A stretch of 47,973 nt of DNA from an uncultured Desulfomicrobium sp. (GCA_937872685.1 CALMTS010000224.1:1-47973); one strand, 5' to 3'; counted from the first letter of the stretch, positions 23,808 to 33,162 are shown. Notes: generated by a model from the sequence alone, not told the origin. A program made the numbers and translations.

Positions 23808-24338
23808 GTGTTTTCAGTTGATGAACTTGTCGTCTATCCCGCACAGGGGGTCGGTAAGGTCGAAAGGATTGAGACCCAGGAGATCGGGGGTGTCGCCACT
23901 GAGCTGATCATCGTGCGTATTCTGAGCAATAACGTCACGCTGATGGTTCCCGTGCGCAATGCCAAGAATGTCGGATTGCGCGGCGTCTACACTCCGGCCC
24001 AGGCGGAAGAGATCTACGAGTACCTGAACGACCGTTCCGATTTTACGGGCTATTCCGGCCAGAACTGGAACCGACGCTACCGCGAGTATTCCGAGAAGCT
24101 CAAAAGCAGCAGTCTGCGGGACGTGGCCTATGTGCTCAAGGAACTCATCCTCATCGGCAAGGACAAGGAGCTTTCCTTCGGCGAGCGCAGGCTGCTTGAG
24201 CAAGCCATGGGGCTCATCTCCCTGGAGTTGTCCTTCGCTCTCAAACAGGACCAGTCCGAGGTGAAGAAATCCATCGAGGCGCTGTTCGCCGACATTCTTC
24301 ATGCCAAGGACGAAGAAGATGAAGTCGAGAGCGAATAG
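23808..24338 (+). CDS. carD: CarD/CdnL-family RNA-polymerase-binding regulator
   Basis: A 176-residue protein. Residues 1-65 form the CarD/TRCF RNA-polymerase interaction domain (FSVDELVVYPAQGVGKVERI, LMVPVRNAKNVGLRGV), which contacts the beta subunit. The C-terminal part is helical, with WNRRYREYSEKLKSSSLRDVAYVLKEL typical of CdnL DNA-binding domains. CarD proteins stabilise open promoter complexes, often at rRNA promoters. The start GTG 23808 is supported by TGGAGG (23796-23801) six bases upstream; a TTG at 23787 opens the same frame but is unlikely. It is followed by the AT-rich leader of rho. Confidence 0.93.
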   Translation: MFSVDELVVYPAQGVGKVERIETQEIGGVATELIIVRILSNNVTLMVPVRNAKNVGLRGVYTPAQAEEIYEYLNDRSDFTGYSGQNWNRRYREYSEKLKSSSLRDVAYVLKELILIGKDKELSFGERRLLEQAMGLISLELSFALKQDQSEVKKSIEALFADILHAKDEEDEVESE

Positions 24339-24455
24339 CGGCCTCCGACCTCTTGTTTTTTTTGATCCATTCAGATATTTCGTTATTCCATCCCTGCCAG
24401 ACACTACAAGTCCATAAGCAGATATCCATAATATTCATGTGATTCCCTGAAAGGG

Positions 24456-24464
24456 TGTTATATT
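24456..24464 (+). promoter_or_regulatory. Candidate extended -10 promoter for rho
   Basis: TGT-TATATT at 24456-24464 fits an extended -10 element (TGn plus five of six TATAAT matches) with no convincing -35. It lies in the AT-rich 252-base gap between carD and rho and would give a leader of about 120 bases. A TTGACC at 24520-24525, part of a GACC-TTTT-GGTC hairpin, is an alternative -35 with a poor -10. I see no gene in this gap. Confidence 0.3.
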
Positions 24465-24590
24465 CATACCAGAGTACTTCCTTATTCCATCATTTTTCAA
24501 ATTTCACTAAACATAATTTTTGACCTTTTGGTCTGTTTCTCATTTTTACGGTCACAGATGTCAGCCATTTCATTGTTATGAGGGTTTGTT

Positions 24591-25838
24591 ATGAATCTTT
24601 CTGAGTTGAAAACCAAATCCATGTCCGAACTCATGGATATCGCGGCCGAGTATCAGATTGAAAATGTCAGCGGCCTGCGCAAGCAGGAGCTGATTTTCGC
24701 CTTGCTTCAGGCCTGCGCTTCCCAGAACGGGTCCATATTCGGAGAAGGGGTTCTGGAAATCCTGCCCGATGGATTCGGTTTTCTGCGTTCTCCCATGTAC
24801 AGTTACATGCCGGGGCCGGATGACATCTATGTATCCCCTTCGCAGATCAGGCGTTTCGCCCTGCGCACCGGCGATGTCATCTCCGGGCAGATACGCCCGC
24901 CCAAGGAAGGGGAACGGTATTTCGCGCTGCTGCGGGTCAAGGAGATCTGCTTCCGCGAACCCGAGGAGGCCAAGCGCATCGTCCTCTTCGACAACCTGAC
25001 TCCCATCTATCCCGACGAACAGTTCCGCCTGGAGAACGGCGACAAGAACTATTCCGCACGCGTTCTGGACCTCATGACGCCCATCGGCAAGGGCCAGCGC
25101 GCCCTCATCGTGGCCCCGCCGCGCACCGGCAAGACCATGCTCATGCAGGCCATCGCAAATTCCATCAGCGTCAACCATCCCGACGCATACCTCATCGTCC
25201 TGCTGATCGACGAACGGCCCGAGGAAGTGACGGACATGGAGCGCACGGTCCGCGCCGAAGTCATAAGCTCCACCTTTGACGAGCCCCCGCAGCGTCACGT
25301 CCAGGTGGCCGAGATGGTCCTCGAAAAGGCCAAGCGGCTGGTCGAACGCAAGGTCGACGTGGTCATCCTGCTCGACTCCATCACCCGTCTCGGCCGGGCG
25401 TACAATGCCACCACGCCGTCTTCGGGGCGCGTGCTCTCCGGCGGTCTGGACGCCAACGCCCTGCAGCGGCCCAAGCGCTTCTTCGGCGCGGCGCGAAACA
25501 TCGAAGAGGGCGGCAGTCTGACCATCATCTCCACGGCCCTGGTCGATACGGGCTCGCGCATGGACGAAGTCATCTTCGAAGAGTTCAAGGGTACGGGCAA
25601 CTGCGACATCTATCTGGACCGCCACCTCTCGGACAAGCGCGTCTTCCCGGCCATCGACCTGAACCGGTCCGGCACGCGCAAGGAAGAGCTGCTGCTCGAT
25701 CCCGATGTTCTGAACAAGGTCTGGATTCTGCGCCGCATCATGGCCCCCATGAACTCCGTGGACACCATGGACTTCCTCCTGGACAAGATGCGCGGCACCA
25801 AGGGCAACAAGGAATTCCTCGACATGATGAACTCGTAG
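24591..25838 (+). CDS. rho: Transcription termination factor Rho
   Basis: Rho is the hexameric RNA helicase that ends transcription. The 415-residue protein has an N-terminal helical Rho_N domain ([20 protein letters not shown]), an OSB RNA-binding domain with DGFGFLRSP (60-68), Walker A APPRTGKT (175-182), Walker [14 protein letters not shown] and the R-loop/Q-loop segment [20 protein letters not shown]. There is no long insertion, so it is like E. coli Rho. The translation start ATG 24591 follows GAGGG. nadE begins 12 bases after the stop. Confidence 0.97.
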   Translation: MNLSELKTKSMSELMDIAAEYQIENVSGLRKQELIFALLQACASQNGSIFGEGVLEILPDGFGFLRSPMYSYMPGPDDIYVSPSQIRRFALRTGDVISGQIRPPKEGERYFALLRVKEICFREPEEAKRIVLFDNLTPIYPDEQFRLENGDKNYSARVLDLMTPIGKGQRALIVAPPRTGKTMLMQAIANSISVNHPDAYLIVLLIDERPEEVTDMERTVRAEVISSTFDEPPQRHVQVAEMVLEKAKRLVERKVDVVILLDSITRLGRAYNATTPSSGRVLSGGLDANALQRPKRFFGAARNIEEGGSLTIISTALVDTGSRMDEVIFEEFKGTGNCDIYLDRHLSDKRVFPAIDLNRSGTRKEELLLDPDVLNKVWILRRIMAPMNSVDTMDFLLDKMRGTKGNKEFLDMMNS

Positions 25839-25850
25839 GCAGGAGGAGCC

Positions 25851-26753
25851 ATGACCGCCTTGACCCGGATGGAATGTCCACGCGACGACGATTTCGACCT
25901 CTGGCTCGAGTTGCTGGAGGTCAAGGCTTCCGAGGGGCTGCTCACGGCCCTGGGAGATTTTCTCGCCGACTATCTGCGAACCTCGGGACTCAAGGCGTAT
26001 GTCATGGGCCTTTCCGGCGGGATCGATTCGTCCTTCCTGGCAGCGCTGCTGCACTCCAGGCGCATTCCCTATCTGGGCTTCTGCCTGCCCATCGCCTCCA
26101 ACACACCTGAAGAGATCGATCGCGGGACCCGCGTGGCCCAGGCCTACGCCATGCCGCCCGCGGGAGTGTCCATCCGGCACACCCAGGATTTCACGGACCT
26201 CTATCGTCAGATCTCGGCTTCCTTCGCCGCCATCTATCCCGATACCTCGCCCGTGGCCGAGGGCAACCTCAAAGCCCGCACCCGGATGCTGTTCCTGTAC
26301 CATGTGGCGCAGCTGCACGGCGGTTGCGTCTTGTCCACGGACCAGCTGGACGAACTTCTGACCGGATTCTGGACCCTGCACGGCGATGTCGGCGATGTGA
26401 GCCCCATCCAGCTTGTGCCCAAGAGCACCGAATACGAACTGGCCCGCATGCTTTGCGCCCGGCTGGACGACCCTGCACCCCTGCAGGCGGCCATCGAGGC
26501 CGTGCCTACGGATGGCCTGGGCATCAGCCGTTCGGATCTGGACCAGCTCGAGGCCGAATCCTACGCCCAGGTCGAGGACATGTTCCGGGAATATTTTCTC
26601 CTGCGACGCGATGAACGCGACGGAGTGCTGTCCGCTGAGCAGGCCGCTCGCCGCGCCGTGCTGGAAAAAACGGGCCCCGTCAGGCGATTTCTGGCCAGCG
26701 GCTTCAAACGCGCCGGCGCGGTGCTCCTGGACCCGCGGAGTTTGCACAGGTGA
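25851..26753 (+). CDS. nadE: Ammonia-dependent NAD+ synthetase
   Basis: NadE amidates nicotinate adenine dinucleotide, the last NAD step. The 300-residue protein has the PP-loop SGGIDSS (about residues 56-62), the family GNLKARTRM and STDQLDELLTGFWTLHGDVG, close to STDNxAExxxGYFTKYGD. There is no N-terminal glutaminase domain, so free ammonia is the likely nitrogen source. AGGAGG stands just before ATG 25851. The stop overlaps the GTG of the M48 protease gene by 4 bases (GTGA). nadC, nadA and nadB sit about 9 kb away in the window. Confidence 0.93.
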   Translation: MTALTRMECPRDDDFDLWLELLEVKASEGLLTALGDFLADYLRTSGLKAYVMGLSGGIDSSFLAALLHSRRIPYLGFCLPIASNTPEEIDRGTRVAQAYAMPPAGVSIRHTQDFTDLYRQISASFAAIYPDTSPVAEGNLKARTRMLFLYHVAQLHGGCVLSTDQLDELLTGFWTLHGDVGDVSPIQLVPKSTEYELARMLCARLDDPAPLQAAIEAVPTDGLGISRSDLDQLEAESYAQVEDMFREYFLLRRDERDGVLSAEQAARRAVLEKTGPVRRFLASGFKRAGAVLLDPRSLHR

Positions 26754-28168
26754 AGCCCAGCCTGCGCGCACAGGGGATGGTGTGGCTCCTCGCCTGCCTC
26801 ATGGCCTTGGCCTGTCCCCGGAGCGTTCAGGCCGGATTTGGCGAATTCACCATCCGCGATGAAATCGAGCTTGCGCGCAAGTTCGACCTGGTCATCGAAA
26901 CACGTTTCCCCGTTATCGACGACACGCGCATCACGGGCTATGTGCAATCCATCGTGGACCGTCTCGTGGCGGCGATGCCCCCGCAGCCCTTTCCCATCAA
27001 AGTAACGGTGGTCAAAAACGGGGCCCTGAACGCTTTCGCCTCGGCCGCCGGACACATCACGATTTTCACCGGGCTTATCGCCAACATGGCCGGTGAAGAC
27101 GAACTGGCCAGCGTCATTGCCCACGAGTTGGCCCATGTGTCCGAGCGCCATATCGCCAAGTCCATCGAGCAAAGCAAGCTGGTCGGCACCGGTTCGCTGC
27201 TGGGCATCCTGGCGGCCGTTCTCGTCGGTTCTCAGGGCGGGGGGGACGCGGCCAACGCCATGGTCATGGGGTCCGTGGCCGGCGCCCAGGCCATGCAGCT
27301 CAAATACACGCGCGAGAACGAGAAGGACGCCGACCAGTTCGGCATGGGCTATCTGGTCGACGCCGGTTTTTCCCCGAGCGGCATGACCTCGGCGTTCGAG
27401 AAGATCCGCAAGCTGCAGTGGATGGCCGGCGGCGGCGACGTGCCGTCGTACCTCTCCACGCACCCCGGCATGGAAGACCGACTGGCCTACATGCAGGAAC
27501 GCATCGCCCGGCTGCCCAAGGCGGTGCGGGACCGCCGTTCCGACGATACGGCCTATGCGCAGGTCAAGATGCTGGTCCAGGCCTGGTACACGGACCCGAA
27601 CACCGCCTTGGCGATTTTCGGGTCGCCGTCGGAACCTTCCTGCCAGGCCCGGCTCGGTCAGGCCATCGCCCTGAGCCGTCTGCAGCGGATCGAAGAGGCG
27701 CGAAAGCTTTTTGATGCGGCTCTGGCCTGCAACCCGCATGATTCTCTCTGGAAGCGCGAGTACGGGCGCTTCGCCTTTGAGCACGGCGATCTCGAGACGG
27801 CCGTCAAGGCGTTGCAGGAAGCGGTGCTCCGGGAGCCGGGAGACCTCTTTGCCTTGTTTTTTTACGCCCGGGCCGTGGCCGAGCAGGGCAATTATGCGGC
27901 CAGCGTTTCAGCCATGGAGCGTGTGGTCCGGGATGTTCCACGGGATTCGGAAGTCCTGGAAAATCTGGCCCGTTACCAGGCCGCGCTTGGGCGGAATTTC
28001 GAGGCGCACCTCAACTATGCCAAGGCCTTCGCTTTCAAGCGTCAGTTCCGTAAGTATGATTTTCACATGGAGAAGTCCGAGGCGCTGGCCTCGGGTGCAC
28101 GTGAGTTGGAAATGATCGGCAAGGTGCGTAAGGAGATCGCCGAGTATCGGGAGATTCTCGGAATCTAG
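26750..28168 (+). CDS. BepA-like periplasmic M48 metalloprotease with TPR domain
   Basis: The 472-residue precursor begins with a signal peptide (about 1-28, GMVWLLACLMALACPRSVQA). The M48 zinc site is HELAH (H125-H129), with the third ligand E191 in ENEKDAD. The C-terminal 180 residues form TPR-like helices (RLGQAIALSRLQRIEEARKLF, YGRFAFEHGDLETAVKAL). This is the architecture of BepA (YfgC), which handles stalled LptD and BAM substrates in the outer membrane. The GTG start at 26750 overlaps the nadE stop. The gene lies just before yajC-secDF, in keeping with an envelope role. Confidence 0.92.
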   Translation: MKPSLRAQGMVWLLACLMALACPRSVQAGFGEFTIRDEIELARKFDLVIETRFPVIDDTRITGYVQSIVDRLVAAMPPQPFPIKVTVVKNGALNAFASAAGHITIFTGLIANMAGEDELASVIAHELAHVSERHIAKSIEQSKLVGTGSLLGILAAVLVGSQGGGDAANAMVMGSVAGAQAMQLKYTRENEKDADQFGMGYLVDAGFSPSGMTSAFEKIRKLQWMAGGGDVPSYLSTHPGMEDRLAYMQERIARLPKAVRDRRSDDTAYAQVKMLVQAWYTDPNTALAIFGSPSEPSCQARLGQAIALSRLQRIEEARKLFDAALACNPHDSLWKREYGRFAFEHGDLETAVKALQEAVLREPGDLFALFFYARAVAEQGNYAASVSAMERVVRDVPRDSEVLENLARYQAALGRNFEAHLNYAKAFAFKRQFRKYDFHMEKSEALASGARELEMIGKVRKEIAEYREILGI

Positions 28169-28250
28169 GCTTGTTTGGCCTTGAATTTCGGGCTGCCACA
28201 GGGTAGCCAACGCGCGAAGACACGCGACACTATGTTAACGGAGGACTACC

Positions 28251-28601
28251 ATGTTTTTTGAAAGTATCGCCCACGCCATGGGACAGGCGCCCGCAGCGGG
28301 AGGCCAGCCCGGCAATCCGCTGATGACCTTCATGCCCCTCATCCTCATGTTTGTGATCTTCTATTTTCTGCTCATCCGCCCCCAGCAGAAAAAGCAGAAG
28401 GAACACAAGCAGATGCTCGACAACCTGTCCCGCGGCGACCGGGTCATCACGGCCGGCGGCCTCTATGGCCGGGTGACGGAAGTCAAGGATGACATCCTGA
28501 CCATCGACCTGGGCGGCGACGTCCATGTGCAGGTCGGGCGCGGATTCATTTCCGGAATGGTCACTGCCGACGCCGGCAAGGCCAAGGACAAGAAAAAGTA
28601 G
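28251..28601 (+). CDS. yajC: Sec translocon accessory protein YajC
   Basis: A 116-residue protein with one membrane helix (about 22-44, NPLMTFMPLILMFVIFYFLL) followed by IRPQQKKQKEHKQMLDNLSRGD, the family signature, and a small soluble YajC domain ending in a Lys-rich tail. It joins SecDF in the inner membrane. GGAGGA precedes ATG 28251. A hairpin lies between this gene and secD. Confidence 0.95.
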   Translation: MFFESIAHAMGQAPAAGGQPGNPLMTFMPLILMFVIFYFLLIRPQQKKQKEHKQMLDNLSRGDRVITAGGLYGRVTEVKDDILTIDLGGDVHVQVGRGFISGMVTADAGKAKDKKK

Positions 28602-28627
28602 CCTTTTCATACGTCATAAGATAAGGC

Positions 28628-28664
28628 AGGCCTGTTCCCGCGACCGGGAGCAGGCCTTGTTTTG
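28628..28664 (+). terminator. Hairpin between yajC and secD
   Basis: AGGCCTGTTCCCG (28628-28640) pairs with CGGGAGCAGGCCT (28645-28657) over 13 base pairs with one G-U, with a CGAC loop, followed by TGTTTTG. The T run is interrupted, so it is likely a partial terminator or attenuator that lowers secDF expression relative to yajC. Confidence 0.7.
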
Positions 28665-28753
28665 TACGCGTTGCCGGTGGTTTCGCGTCCGGAGATTTTC
28701 GTATTTGTGGACGACAACACTCAACCTGTTTGTCTTGGATAAGGATGATGCTC

Positions 28754-30349
28754 ATGGGTAGTTTGCGCTGGAGGGCATTGCTTGCCGCTTTCGTGATTGT
28801 GGTGGCCCTGATTTACGTTCTGCCGTCGGTCCCGTCGATCCGCAATTCGTCGCTGGGGGCCATTCTGCCTTCCGACGAGATCAACCTGGGCCTGGATCTC
28901 AAGGGCGGAATCCATCTGACCTTGGGAGTGGACCTCGACACCGCCCTGGCCAACGCGATCACCAGCGCCGGTCAGGATCTTCGTGTGGAGGCCCGGGAGA
29001 AGAAGATTCTGGTGCTTCGTCCGCGCCTGTTGGGCACGAAGCAGCTTGAGTTCACCCTGCTCAAGCAGGAGCAGCAGAAGGAGATCGACGACCTGCTGGC
29101 CTCGCGCTTCGGCAGTTTCAAGGTCGCATCCCGTGAGGATGCCGGCAACGGGCAGATGCGTTACGTTCTGGCCGCCACCGAGAACTACGTCAAATATCTC
29201 CAGGACCTGACCATGGATCAGGCCCTCAAGACCATCCGCAACCGCATCGACCAGTTCGGCGTGGCCGAACCCGACATCCGCAAGCAGCTTGACAACCGCA
29301 TCATCGTCCAGCTTCCCGGCCTCGACGATCCCAAGCGGGCCATCAACATCATCGGCCGCACGGCCCACCTCGAGTTCAAACTGGTGGACGAGGGCGCCGA
29401 CGTCCAGGCCGCCGTGGCCGGCAAGGTGCCTGCCGAGAGCGAGCTGGCCTATATCGTGAGCAAGCGCGGGGGCGTCGAGAGCAAGACCCCCATCGTGCTG
29501 AAGTCCGAAGTCGTTCTGACCGGCGAATATATCACCGACGCCAACGTGCAGTTCGACTCCTACGGCCAGGCGTACGTCGGAATGAATTTCAACGCCCGCG
29601 GGGCCCGCATCTTCGAAGAGGTGACCGGCGCCAACGTGAAGAAGCGCCTGGCCATCGTGCTCGACGGCACGGTGCACTCGGCCCCGGTCATCCAGGACCG
29701 CATCGGGGGCGGCCGCGCCTCCATTACCGGACAGTTCACCACCGAGGAAGCCCATGACCTGGCAGTGGTGCTGCGCGCCGGGTCGCTGCCCGCTCCCGTG
29801 ACCATCCTGGAAGAGCGGTCCGTAGGTCCCTCCCTGGGACAGGAGTCCATCGACAGCGGCATGATCGCTGCCGTGATCGGCGGCCTCTTCGTCGTGCTCT
29901 TCATGTCGCTGTACTACCGCAAGGCCGGCCTCATCGCGTCCTTCGAAGTCATAGTGGACATTTTTCTCATCATGGGCGGCCTGGCCGCCTTCGGCGCCAC
30001 TCTGACCCTGCCTGGCATCGCGGGCATCATCCTGACGCTCGGCATGGCCGTAGACGCCAACGTGCTCATCTACGAGCGCATCCGCGAGGAGTTGCGTCAC
30101 GGCGAATCCGTGGCCGCCGCCATCAACAACGGCTTCTCCCGCGCGACCGTGACCATCCTCGACTCCAACCTGACCACGGTCATCGCCGCCGTCATCCTGT
30201 ACCAGTTCGGCACAGGTCCCGTGCGCGGCTTCGCCGTCACGCTGACCCTGGGCATCCTGGCGTCCATGTTCACGGCAATCTTCGTGTCCCGCATCTTCTT
30301 CGACGCCTGGCTGGCGAGACGGCAGCCCGGAACCCAACCGAGCATTTAA
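28754..30349 (+). CDS. secD: Protein translocase subunit SecD
   Basis: SecD with SecF uses the proton gradient to pull secreted proteins through SecYEG. The 531-residue protein has an N-terminal helix (RWRALLAAFVIVVALIYVLP), the motif LGLDLKGGIHLTLGVD, the periplasmic P1 domain (TIRNRIDQFGVAEPDIRKQ) and five C-terminal helices with GMAVDANVLIYERIREEL. I chose ATG 28754, as AAGGA (28741-28745) is 8 bases upstream; ATGs at 28745 and 28748 and a TTG at 28730 open the same frame. secF starts 10 bases after the stop. Confidence 0.95.
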   Translation: MGSLRWRALLAAFVIVVALIYVLPSVPSIRNSSLGAILPSDEINLGLDLKGGIHLTLGVDLDTALANAITSAGQDLRVEAREKKILVLRPRLLGTKQLEFTLLKQEQQKEIDDLLASRFGSFKVASREDAGNGQMRYVLAATENYVKYLQDLTMDQALKTIRNRIDQFGVAEPDIRKQLDNRIIVQLPGLDDPKRAINIIGRTAHLEFKLVDEGADVQAAVAGKVPAESELAYIVSKRGGVESKTPIVLKSEVVLTGEYITDANVQFDSYGQAYVGMNFNARGARIFEEVTGANVKKRLAIVLDGTVHSAPVIQDRIGGGRASITGQFTTEEAHDLAVVLRAGSLPAPVTILEERSVGPSLGQESIDSGMIAAVIGGLFVVLFMSLYYRKAGLIASFEVIVDIFLIMGGLAAFGATLTLPGIAGIILTLGMAVDANVLIYERIREELRHGESVAAAINNGFSRATVTILDSNLTTVIAAVILYQFGTGPVRGFAVTLTLGILASMFTAIFVSRIFFDAWLARRQPGTQPSI

Positions 30350-30359
30350 GGAGCTGACC

Positions 30360-31433
30360 ATGTCCTTTGAAATCATCAGACACGACACGAATATAGATTT
30401 CGTCGGCCTGCGCAAGTATGCCTACATCCTCTCCGTCGCCCTGCTCCTGGCGGGGGCCCTGTCCCTGCTGTTCAAGGGCGGGCCGCAGTACGGCATCGAC
30501 TTCGCCGGCGGCTTCAACATCCAGGTCAAGTTCACCCAGCCCGTCGAACTGGACAAGATTCGCACGGCCCTGAACGGCCCTGCCCTGCCCGGTCTCATCG
30601 TTCAGGATTTCGGAGACGCTGCTGACCACGAGGTCCTTCTGCGCGCATCGTTTTCGGACCAGACGACCAACCAGGTCCGTGACGCCGTGGACAACGGGCT
30701 CGACGCCCAGTTCGGGGCAGGAGCGCACCAGATCCAGCGCCTGGAGATGGTTGGGCCCAAGGTCGGCGCCGACCTGCGGGAGAAGGCCCTGCAGGCCATC
30801 TTCTACGCCGTCCTGCTTATCGCCACCTACATCTCCGGCCGCTTCGAGCAGAAGTGGATGGTTGCCGGACTCATGGCTGCCGGCCTGGCCGCGGTGGTCT
30901 ATGTGCTCGAACTGCTGAACGCCCCCATGAGCATCTCCGTCATTGCCGCGACCATCGCGACCCTGGTGCTCTGCGTCGTGCTTCGGCTCAAGTACGCACT
31001 GGGGGCCATGGTCGCCCTCATCCACGACGTCATGATCCCGCTTGGCTTCTTCTCGATCATGAACAAGGACGTGGATCTGACCATCATCGCGGCTCTGCTG
31101 ACCATTGTCGGCTACTCCCTGAACGACACCATCATCGTCTATGACCGCATCCGCGAGAACCTGCGGGCCAAGATATCCCCGTCACTGGATACGGTCATCA
31201 ACCGTTCCGTGAACCAGACCCTGTCCCGGACCATCATCACTTCCGGCACGACGTTTGTGGCGGTTCTGGCCCTGTACATCTTCGGCGGCGGCGTGATCCA
31301 CGACTTCGCCCTGGCCATGCTCCTGGGCGTGCTGGCCGGAACCTATTCCTCCATCTACGTGGCCGCTCCGGTGCTCGGTTTCTTCAAGCCCCGTATCGAC
31401 GCGGAGGAAGCGCCCAAGGCGGCGGCCGCCTGA
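30360..31433 (+). CDS. secF: Protein translocase subunit SecF
   Basis: The 357-residue partner of SecD. It has an N-terminal helix (YAYILSVALLLAGALSLLF), YGIDFAGGFNIQVKF, a short periplasmic domain and five C-terminal helices with YSLNDTIIVYDRIRENL and LSRTIITSGTT. AAGGAG precedes the ATG. An Ala/Lys/Glu tail ends the protein, and a clear terminator closes the operon. Confidence 0.96.
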   Translation: MSFEIIRHDTNIDFVGLRKYAYILSVALLLAGALSLLFKGGPQYGIDFAGGFNIQVKFTQPVELDKIRTALNGPALPGLIVQDFGDAADHEVLLRASFSDQTTNQVRDAVDNGLDAQFGAGAHQIQRLEMVGPKVGADLREKALQAIFYAVLLIATYISGRFEQKWMVAGLMAAGLAAVVYVLELLNAPMSISVIAATIATLVLCVVLRLKYALGAMVALIHDVMIPLGFFSIMNKDVDLTIIAALLTIVGYSLNDTIIVYDRIRENLRAKISPSLDTVINRSVNQTLSRTIITSGTTFVAVLALYIFGGGVIHDFALAMLLGVLAGTYSSIYVAAPVLGFFKPRIDAEEAPKAAAA

Positions 31434-31456
31434 CCAGATCCTGTCCTTTCGTTTCC

Positions 31457-31484
31457 AAGGCGCTCTTCGGGGCGCCTTTTTTTT
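31457..31484 (+). terminator. Rho-independent terminator after secF
   Basis: AAGGCGC (31457-31463) pairs with GCGCCTT (31472-31478), with the loop TCTTCGGG, and is followed by a run of T to 31484. It closes the yajC-secDF unit. Confidence 0.88.
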
Positions 31485-31570
31485 GTAAAATCGATGCGTT
31501 GGAATTTTCCGGGGATCGAATAGCCCATGACGATCCGAGGTCTGTCACGCTTGATTGTGAAAAAAAGAAC

Positions 31571-31599
31571 AGAATGAGCGCGATATTTGCGCCATTCTT
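31571..31599 (+). repeat. Imperfect inverted repeat in the exporter leader region
   Basis: AGAATGAGCGC (31571-31581) and GCGCCATTCTT (31589-31599) are complementary except for one A-C mismatch, with a 7-base GATATTT spacer. It could be an operator or an RNA hairpin. It stands in the 367-base gap 31434-31800 that holds no gene. Confidence 0.5.
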
Positions 31600-31676
31600 G
31601 GGTGGATATTGGTGAAAAATGTGACAAAAGGTGCAAAGCCTCCCAAAAAATCCAGAATTTGCCTTTTTCCGGAAAA

Positions 31677-31745
31677 TGGTGGTAGCTGACCGCAACATTT
31701 TTGATCATTTTCTGCCACCACAGGCGAAACGTCGATGTTGGTCAG
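31677..31745 (+). promoter_or_regulatory. Two mutually exclusive stems in the 5' region of the exporter gene
   Basis: Stem A pairs TGGTGGTAG (31677-31685) with CTGCCACCA (31712-31720) over nine base pairs including one G-U. Stem B pairs CTGACC-gc-AACAT (31686-31698) with ATGTTGGTCAG (31735-31745) over eleven pairs with a two-base bulge. The arms are interleaved (A, B, A', B') with no spacer between the two 5' arms, so both cannot easily form at once. This is the layout of an RNA switch or attenuator, about 55 bases before the ATG. It matches no riboswitch class I know. Operator DNA is the alternative. Confidence 0.4.
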
Positions 31746-31800
31746 GAAAATTTCGGGTTTGAACCACATCTTTGTTTAACGGGAGAGAAAGGGAGGTTTT

Positions 31801-33003
31801 ATGTCGAAACGCTTTTATGTCATGATCTTGTCCGCTCTGGTCGCTCTGGCCTGCATCGGTGCGCCCCTGTACGCGCAGGACGCCCCCAAGGCCGACGCCA
31901 CGACCCAGTCGGCCGAAGCCCCCAAGGCTGCCACCGGCTCCAAACTTGAGCAGGCCATTGCCAAGGCTCCCGTGGGCACCGAGGCCGGCCAGATCGATCC
32001 GGCCAAGCCGGCCGGTTTCCTGGGCATCCCCGGCGGCCCGCAGGTCAACATCATCCTGGCTCTGATCTGGGCGATCTGGGTAGGCTGGATCTTCTCCACC
32101 GTCGGCGCCTTCGGCGGCGTCATGGCCGGCGTCGGCCACATGACCATTTTCGGCCTGGGTGCGTACGCCAAGACCTTCAAATCCACCGCCCCCGAGCTGA
32201 ACAAGACCGTGACGGACTCCATCCGTGCCTCCAACCAGTTCCTGGTCGGTCTGTCCGCGCTGATTTCCTCCATCAACTACGGCAAGATGGGCCGCCTGGT
32301 CTTCCCCCTGGGCCTGGCTCTGGGACTTGGCTCCCTGCTCGGCGCCTGGGGCTCCGCCACGCTGACCGCCGGCAAGATCTCCTTCTCGCAGTATCAGGGC
32401 TACTTTGGCCTCTTCGTGCTCGTGCTCGGCTTCTATCTCCTGTGGGAAACCTCCCCGTCCGGCCAGGCCAGCAAGAAGAAAGCAAAGGAAGCCGCCCAGG
32501 CTTTCGAAGCCGCCGTCAAGGCCCAGAAGACCGGCGGCGCTCCCGCACCGACCGGCGTCAAGATCCTCGGCATGTCCATTGCCAAGGTCAACTTCACCTT
32601 CTGCGGCGTTGAGTTCAGTTTCAACCCGCTGCTGCCCGTCATCGGCGGCATCGTCATCTCCGCCGTGGCCGCGTTCCTCGGTGTCGGCGGCGGCTTCATG
32701 CTGGTGCCTTTCCTGACCAGCATCACCCAGTTGCCCATGTACCTGGCTGCCGGCACCTCCGCCCTGGCCGTTCTGGTCAGCATGATCACCAGTATCGTGA
32801 CCCTCATGACCAAGGGCACGCCCATTGACTGGGCCCTCATCGGCATCGAAATGGTCGGTATCGCCATCGGCTCCATCGTCGGCCCGCATACCTCCAAGTA
32901 CTTCTCCGACAAGCTGCTCAAGCGCATCTTCATCGTGCTCGCCTTCTACGTCGGTGTCGATTACGTCCTGCGCGGTTTCTTCAACTACCGCATTTTCGGT
33001 TAA
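31801..33003 (+). CDS. TauE/SafE (TSUP) family anion exporter, probably for sulfite or organosulfonate
   Basis: The 400-residue protein has an N-terminal signal-like segment ending LYAQDA, an Ala/Pro/Lys-rich periplasmic linker (about 26-70) and about eight membrane helices. The two TSUP repeats are visible in VGAFGGVMAGVGHM and LGVGGGFMLVPFLTS. TSUP proteins move sulfite, sulfonates or other small anions across the inner membrane; sulfite is plausible in a sulfate reducer but unproven. Codons are strongly biased to C-ending forms, which suggests high expression. GGGAGG precedes ATG 31801. The upstream region carries unusual repeats, and a strong terminator follows. Confidence 0.88.
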   Translation: MSKRFYVMILSALVALACIGAPLYAQDAPKADATTQSAEAPKAATGSKLEQAIAKAPVGTEAGQIDPAKPAGFLGIPGGPQVNIILALIWAIWVGWIFSTVGAFGGVMAGVGHMTIFGLGAYAKTFKSTAPELNKTVTDSIRASNQFLVGLSALISSINYGKMGRLVFPLGLALGLGSLLGAWGSATLTAGKISFSQYQGYFGLFVLVLGFYLLWETSPSGQASKKKAKEAAQAFEAAVKAQKTGGAPAPTGVKILGMSIAKVNFTFCGVEFSFNPLLPVIGGIVISAVAAFLGVGGGFMLVPFLTSITQLPMYLAAGTSALAVLVSMITSIVTLMTKGTPIDWALIGIEMVGIAIGSIVGPHTSKYFSDKLLKRIFIVLAFYVGVDYVLRGFFNYRIFG

Positions 33004-33027
33004 TCGGTCCGTTTCCACAGGCACGTG

Positions 33028-33059
33028 AAAGGCCCCGGTTTGCGCCGGGGCCTTTTTTT
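33028..33059 (+). terminator. Rho-independent terminator after the TSUP gene
   Basis: AAAGGCCCCGG (33028-33038) pairs perfectly with CCGGGGCCTTT (33045-33055) over eleven base pairs with the loop TTTGCG and a T run to 33059. It separates the exporter from the next gene. Confidence 0.93.
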
Positions 33060-33162
33060 CACCGTTTTCAGAATTGCTGCGGCCACGCGAGTCGGGTAAG
33101 GTCTGAGATCACGGTCCGGCGGGACGTGTCATGAACGCTTCCAGATAAGGATTTGTGCACGC

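Noticed and set aside
24576-26771. 731-codon open frame on the minus strand opposite rho and nadE
   Set aside because: It is antisense to two clear genes; long open frames are expected in the complementary phases of GC-rich coding DNA, and its translation has no domain.
28721-30415. 564-codon minus-strand frame opposite secD
   Set aside because: Antisense shadow of a well-supported secD; the His/Asp/Gly-rich translation is typical of such shadows.
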